From JBDKGD01 sp964645125 (GTDB taxonomy: Bacteria > Patescibacteriota > Minisyncoccia > UBA6257 > 2-01-FULL-56-20), in contig CAZXZC010000017.1 of the NCBI GenBank assembly GCA_964645125.1, forward strand, positions 1 through 15,408: a stretch of 15,408 bases of DNA, in the 5' to 3' direction. How positions within the stretch are numbered: position 1 is the first letter of the stretch; the number at the start of each line of letters is the position of its first letter. The notes beneath the pieces were generated by a model. The model searched no databases and was not told the DNA's origin. It saw only the letters and a list, made by a program, of their open reading frames with translations. The translations under genes and the position numbers were made by a program. Of this stretch, positions 12,763 to 15,408 are shown in pieces.

Positions 12763-13158
12763 TTAAGACTTAATAAAGAAGCGTTGCACTTCTTCATCAG
12801 TACTCGTGCTATAGCCAATCTTTTCTGTTCTCAAAAGAGAAACAAGATGGCTTGCAACAGAGTCTTGGTTAATTTTGCGCCACGTGTTGGTTAAATTGAA
12901 TATGCGAGCAAGGCGCTCAACGATTTGTTCTTGCGTGAGATGACATTCTGCGCCTCGTAGAACAGCCAATACATCAGCTTCAGCAACTGGAACCGGCCAA
13001 AGCTTTCGAACTAGAAAAAAGAAAATACATACAAGCAGCCAAACCCCAAGAACATATATCGAGGGTATCTTCCGTGTTGAGCCAATCACGGTAAAAATCC
13101 CCAACACAAAGCAGCAAAGATCAAAAAACGTCCGATTCGAAAATCCGTAATTTTCCAT
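12763..13158 (-). CDS. Membrane-anchored winged-helix-like protein, paralogue C (131 aa)
   Basis: Unknown family. Two transmembrane segments (about residues 11-26 and 33-50) precede RKLWPVPV and a soluble domain of about 75 residues: ADVLAVLRGAE, LTQEQIVERLARIF, the helix DSVASHLVSLLRTE, and the strand-like end EEVQRFFIKS. The order helix, helix, helix, strand and the LTQEQIVERL segment suggest a winged-helix fold. Paralogue A shares the key positions throughout. GGAGG (13163-13167) is 4 bases before ATG. It is the first gene of the reverse-strand C-B unit and is transcribed divergently from adk. Confidence 0.75.
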   Translation of the reverse strand: MENYGFSNRTFFDLCCFVLGIFTVIGSTRKIPSIYVLGVWLLVCIFFFLVRKLWPVPVAEADVLAVLRGAECHLTQEQIVERLARIFNLTNTWRKINQDSVASHLVSLLRTEKIGYSTSTDEEVQRFFIKS

Positions 13159-13169
13159 AGTGCCTCCGG

Positions 13170-13184
13170 TTGAAATTTCAAAAA
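13170..13184 (-). promoter_or_regulatory. Leader palindrome and shared element before paralogue C
   Basis: TTGAAATTTCAA (13170-13181) is a perfect 12-base palindrome. It overlaps ATTTCAAAAA (13175-13184), which also occurs in the leader of paralogue A. It lies between the -10 box and the Shine-Dalgarno, where a bound protein could block transcription. Confidence 0.42.
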
Positions 13185-13194
13185 ACGTGATTAA

Positions 13195-13223
13195 TCTATA
13201 GAATATTTTTTAAGATATGTCAA
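13195..13223 (-). promoter_or_regulatory. Promoter of paralogues C and B
   Basis: Read on the minus strand: TTGACA (13218-13223), exactly 17 bases, then TATAGA (13195-13200). This is a strong sigma70 match that would start near 13188, 30 bases before the ATG. It is divergent from the adk promoter in the same 139-base gap. Confidence 0.75.
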
Positions 13224-13241
13224 TAATTTGCTCACTGCCAA

Positions 13242-13277
13242 TAACCCGTTAACCTTCTAACTTTCTAACCCGTTAAC
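13242..13277. repeat. Direct repeat upstream of adk
   Basis: TAACCCGTTAAC occurs at 13242-13253 and 13266-13277 (24-base period), with CTTCTAACTTTC between. Each copy contains the GTTAAC palindrome. The array ends 6 bases before the extended -10 of adk. Confidence 0.7.
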
Positions 13278-13282
13278 TGTAT

Positions 13283-13291
13283 TGGTATAAT
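13283..13291 (+). promoter_or_regulatory. Extended -10 promoter of adk, probably leaderless
   Basis: TG-G-TATAAT is a perfect extended -10 element; no -35 is obvious and none is needed with this type. A transcript starting about 7 bases after TATAAT would begin at or next to the A of the adk ATG (13298), giving a leaderless mRNA. This also explains the missing Shine-Dalgarno. Confidence 0.75.
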
Positions 13292-13297
13292 TTGCCT

Positions 13298-13984
13298 ATG
13301 AACAAAATCGCAATCATGCTCTATGGCCTGCCGGGTAGCGGCAAGGGGACACAGGCAAACTTTTTAGCCGAAAAATTAGCACTCATTCACTTCGACACCG
13401 GTAAAGTACTAGAAGCAGCTGTGCATGATCCTAAGCGTCAAAAAGACCCCATTCTTGCCCGCGAACGAAAAAACTTTGACACCGGCAAGCTCATGACACC
13501 CGAATTTGTAGCAAAAGAACTCGAAAGCCACGCGCGCCACATCGCGGGTGCTGGCCTTGGCGTTGTGTTTAGTGGCTCTCCGCGCACCATTGGCGAAGCA
13601 CACCAACTCGTACCGCTTTTGGAAGAACTGTATGGTAAAAAAAATATCTTTGCCTGCTACATCGATATTCCCGAAGAAGAATCCATTCGCCGCAACTCAG
13701 CTCGGCTTATCTGTAAGGAATGTGGCAAGCCATTTCTTTCCACCTATTATCCAACCAAAAAAGCCACGCAGTGCCCGCTGTGTGCGGGGGATCTATACAA
13801 GCGTACACTCGACAACCCGAAGGTCATAAAAATCCGCCAACAGGAGTTTCACGAAAGAACAAAGCCGATTTTGGCATATCTCAAATCTCGCGGCTACACT
13901 ATCAAAAAATTTGACGGAACGACAAAACCATATAGACTGTTTGAAAAACTCGATGCCGCTATCCAAAAGCAACGAACAAATTAA
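13298..13984 (+). CDS. adk: Adenylate kinase (divergent, zinc-LID type)
   Basis: Adenylate kinase interconverts ATP and AMP with two ADP. The P-loop GLPGSGKGT (residues 10-18) and the zinc LID (C139/C142 and C159/C162, spacing CX2C-X16-CX2C) are clear. The end of the LID and following helix (RTLDNPKVIKIRQQEF) also fits. Odd points are in the AMP-binding part. The usual STGDMLR reads DTGKVLE (33-39), so the AMP-contacting arginine is glutamate, and DGFPRT reads SGSPRT (92-97). I recall similar variants in other CPR kinases, so a changed nucleotide preference is possible. The protein is 228 aa from ATG 13298; a TTG at 13292 is less likely because it lies inside the promoter region. It keeps its usual place before map. 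Confidence 0.88.
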   Translation: MNKIAIMLYGLPGSGKGTQANFLAEKLALIHFDTGKVLEAAVHDPKRQKDPILARERKNFDTGKLMTPEFVAKELESHARHIAGAGLGVVFSGSPRTIGEAHQLVPLLEELYGKKNIFACYIDIPEEESIRRNSARLICKECGKPFLSTYYPTKKATQCPLCAGDLYKRTLDNPKVIKIRQQEFHERTKPILAYLKSRGYTIKKFDGTTKPYRLFEKLDAAIQKQRTN

Positions 13985-14711
13985 AACCATGGCCAAGGGA
14001 GGTGCCATCCTCGCCGGCGTCATTCGTGACCTCGAAAAGGCGGTACGCCCCGGCATAACCACCAAGCAGCTTGATGATGTAGCGTACAAACTTATAACGG
14101 AGGCCGGTTGCAAGCCCGCGTTTTTACACTATAAGCCATATGGTGCCAAAAAAGCCTACCCAGCCACACTGTGCGCATCCATAAACCAAACTATTGTGCA
14201 CGGTCTACCCGGTGACTACGTAGTGCAAGAAGGTGACCTTGTAAAGCTCGACCTCGGGCTTATTGTAGACGGCCTCTATGTGGACTCTGCAGTCACTGTG
14301 GTAGTTGGAGAAGTGCCTGCGCACGTGCAAAAATTAGTAACTGTCACGCGCGATGCGCTCCACGCCGGCATTAAACAGGCACGTATTGGTAACACCCTCG
14401 GCGACATCGGTGCCGCTATTGAGCGTGTCGCAACCACGGCCGGATTTCATATTGCTGAAGGCCTAACTGGCCACGGCATCGGCCACAAGCTCCACGAAGA
14501 CCCGTACGTTGCCAATGTTGGGGTTCCAGGCCACGGCCTAGAACTCCAAGAGGGAATGACGCTTGCCCTTGAGCCCATGCTTGCCATAGGCACAAGTAAA
14601 ATAAAGCAACTCGCAGACGACAGCTTTGTAACAGCCGACGGCTCACTGTCCGCTCATTTTGAACACACGATTGCCGTTACTAAAGCCGGCCCAATCGTAT
14701 TGACAAAATAA
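13953..14711 (+). CDS. map: Type I methionine aminopeptidase
   Basis: Map removes the initiator methionine from new proteins in the cytoplasm. All five metal ligands are visible: D100, D111, H174, E207 and E237, plus the conserved H83 and H181. The motifs LVKLDLG, GHGIGHKLHEDP, LALEPM and HFEHTIAVT surround them. At 252 aa with no N-terminal extension it is the short, type Ia form. The frame is open to 13911, but ATG 13953 aligns with family starts (SxxEIxxMxxAG) and gives 252 aa. It overlaps the end of adk by 32 bases, so the two are co-transcribed and probably translationally coupled. In many bacteria infA or rpmJ would follow; here a hypothetical gene does. Confidence 0.95.
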   Translation: MPLSKSNEQIKTMAKGGAILAGVIRDLEKAVRPGITTKQLDDVAYKLITEAGCKPAFLHYKPYGAKKAYPATLCASINQTIVHGLPGDYVVQEGDLVKLDLGLIVDGLYVDSAVTVVVGEVPAHVQKLVTVTRDALHAGIKQARIGNTLGDIGAAIERVATTAGFHIAEGLTGHGIGHKLHEDPYVANVGVPGHGLELQEGMTLALEPMLAIGTSKIKQLADDSFVTADGSLSAHFEHTIAVTKAGPIVLTK

Positions 14712-14728
14712 TAAATATAATGTAATAA
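14700..14728 (+). promoter_or_regulatory. Possible promoter of the last hypothetical gene
   Basis: TTGACA (14700-14705) overlaps the end of map. TAATAA (14723-14728) is at the right 17-base distance but is a poor -10; TATAAT (14716-14721) is a perfect hexamer but only 10 bases away. A promoter in this AT-rich stretch is likely, its exact boxes uncertain. Confidence 0.35.
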
Positions 14729-14752
14729 AGTATACAGAAGTATTTGAAAAGT

Positions 14753-14771
14753 GTACTGCGTTGAGCAGTAC
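14753..14771 (+). other. Leader hairpin before the last hypothetical gene
   Basis: GTACTGC-GTTGA-GCAGTAC is a perfect 7-bp stem with a 5-base loop, 39 bases before the ATG and outside the Shine-Dalgarno. With no T run after it, it is not a clear terminator for map. It may be a leader control element or mRNA stabiliser. Confidence 0.55.
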
Positions 14772-14809
14772 TTCATCTGATAAATTAATGAATTTAAGGA
14801 GAGTTAACT

Positions 14810-15298
14810 ATGAAATACCCAGAAATGAATTGGGGCAAAATGGAACAAGTGGTCGACGGGCTTGGTGGAATTTCAGGAGTGGAGCGTTTTTTGAAGGGGG
14901 AATTGACGGTAACTAAAACAACTCGTAGTTGCTACGATGATAACGGTAAAATTAAGATCGATGACCAGTTATCATATGGAAATATTGATTGCATTGGTAT
15001 CTGCGATCTTCTGTTGCGCCTGCTTTCTAGAGCTGAAGAAATTGCTTGGCTTAAAGATCAAGATTCAAGCCGAGCAACACTCTGTTTCCCTGAGTCAATA
15101 ACAATTATGGAAGATGACTGGTACCTACATTTGATTAAAGATAGGTATCCACAAAATCAAAAACATAGTTGCTTAGTTATTATTCAAAATTTCCCTCCCA
15201 AAACGAGGAAGCCAAAAGAGCGAGAAAAGGTGCGTATGTTATCAGGGCCAATTACGACCACTATTGCAGAGGCAATTTTCAAAAAAGTAATTGACTAA
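14810..15298 (+). CDS. Hypothetical protein with LGG-GV-RFL-GEL N-terminal motif (162 aa)
   Basis: Function unknown. The first 35 residues contain MEQVVDGLGGISGVERFLKGELTVT. I recall this motif (LGGxxGVxRFLxGE) from the N-termini of many otherwise different hypothetical proteins in CPR genomes, which would make it a lineage-wide module; this is memory, not a search. The rest is mixed: a helical part (CDLLLRLLSRAEEIAWLKDQ) and a later hydrophobic strand (CLVIIQNFPP). No signal peptide or membrane segment is seen, so it is probably cytoplasmic. The start is fixed by AGGAG (14797-14801), 8 bases before ATG. It has its own terminator and is probably transcribed separately from map. Confidence 0.8.
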   Translation: MKYPEMNWGKMEQVVDGLGGISGVERFLKGELTVTKTTRSCYDDNGKIKIDDQLSYGNIDCIGICDLLLRLLSRAEEIAWLKDQDSSRATLCFPESITIMEDDWYLHLIKDRYPQNQKHSCLVIIQNFPPKTRKPKEREKVRMLSGPITTTIAEAIFKKVID

Positions 15299-15323
15299 GA
15301 ACATTGAGTCAATCAACTCGCCC

Positions 15324-15358
15324 AAAACCCGATACGTGCAAAGCGTATCGGGTTTTTT
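15324..15358 (+). terminator. Strong intrinsic terminator
   Basis: AAAACCCGATACG (15324-15336) pairs perfectly with CGTATCGGGTTTT (15344-15356) around a 7-base loop, and the T run extends to 15358. The A run at the 5' side means it could also work on the minus strand. The last 50 bases of the window show no supported gene. Confidence 0.93.
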
Positions 15359-15408
15359 CTATTCACATCGCGCGCAAAAACAAAAATGGCAAATACTGTA
15401 TCCTTAAA

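Noticed and set aside
11015..13297. Prophage, transposon or toxin-antitoxin interpretation of the accessory block
   Set aside because: No integrase, transposase, attachment site or recognisable toxin or antitoxin family is visible.
13911..13952. Upstream in-frame extension of Map
   Set aside because: The extra 14 residues lie wholly within adk coding sequence, and ATG 13953 aligns with known Map starts.
15386..15408. ATG followed by an open frame to the window end (MANTVSL)
   Set aside because: Only seven complete codons are visible with no clear Shine-Dalgarno; it may be the start of the next gene but cannot be supported.

Overview
The window is the S10-spc ribosomal protein superoperon of a bacterium that I place in the Candidate Phyla Radiation (Patescibacteria), most likely a Parcubacteria-type lineage. 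The reasons are: no L30 gene between S5 and L15 (a known CPR-wide loss), an L22 with a long basic C-terminal tail, a shortened L3, zinc-binding S14 and L24, a divergent zinc-LID adenylate kinase, and core genes that begin without Shine-Dalgarno sequences. The lineage call is inference; no rRNA lies in the window.

Layout. (1) 1-780: the terminator of an upstream gene, then a lone secreted protein of unknown function with its own Shine-Dalgarno and terminator. (2) 780-980: a 200-base leader with CTAC-rich repeats and no gene. (3) 980-9626: nineteen ribosomal protein genes in canonical order: L3, L4, L23, L2, S19, L22, S3, L16, L29, S17, L14, L24, L5, S14, S8, L6, L18, S5, L15. Gaps are mostly 2-19 bases; the two larger ones (41 and 44 bases, before S19 and S3) hold possible internal promoters. 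S10 (rpsJ) is not at the head of the operon. (4) 9627-11014: a repeat-rich leader and secY. (5) 11015-13290: an accessory block splitting secY from adk. It holds a REP-like palindrome, a plus-strand membrane protein gene, and three minus-strand genes that look like diverged paralogues (two transmembrane helices followed by a winged-helix-like domain). (6) 13298-14711: adk, with an extended -10 promoter placed so that the mRNA would be leaderless, overlapped at its end by map. (7) 14712-15408: one hypothetical gene with a structured leader and a strong terminator. The usual continuation (infA, rpmJ, rpsM, rpsK, rpsD, rpoA, rplQ) is not present here.

The core genes supply ribosome subunits, the SecY translocon channel, nucleotide balance (Adk) and N-terminal methionine removal (Map). 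The most novel part is the accessory block. Its three reverse-strand paralogues have consensus promoters and strong Shine-Dalgarno sites, and two of them share a leader sequence. The surrounding core genes instead lack Shine-Dalgarno sites and mostly carry a pyrimidine-A-C triplet at -7 to -5 before ATG.
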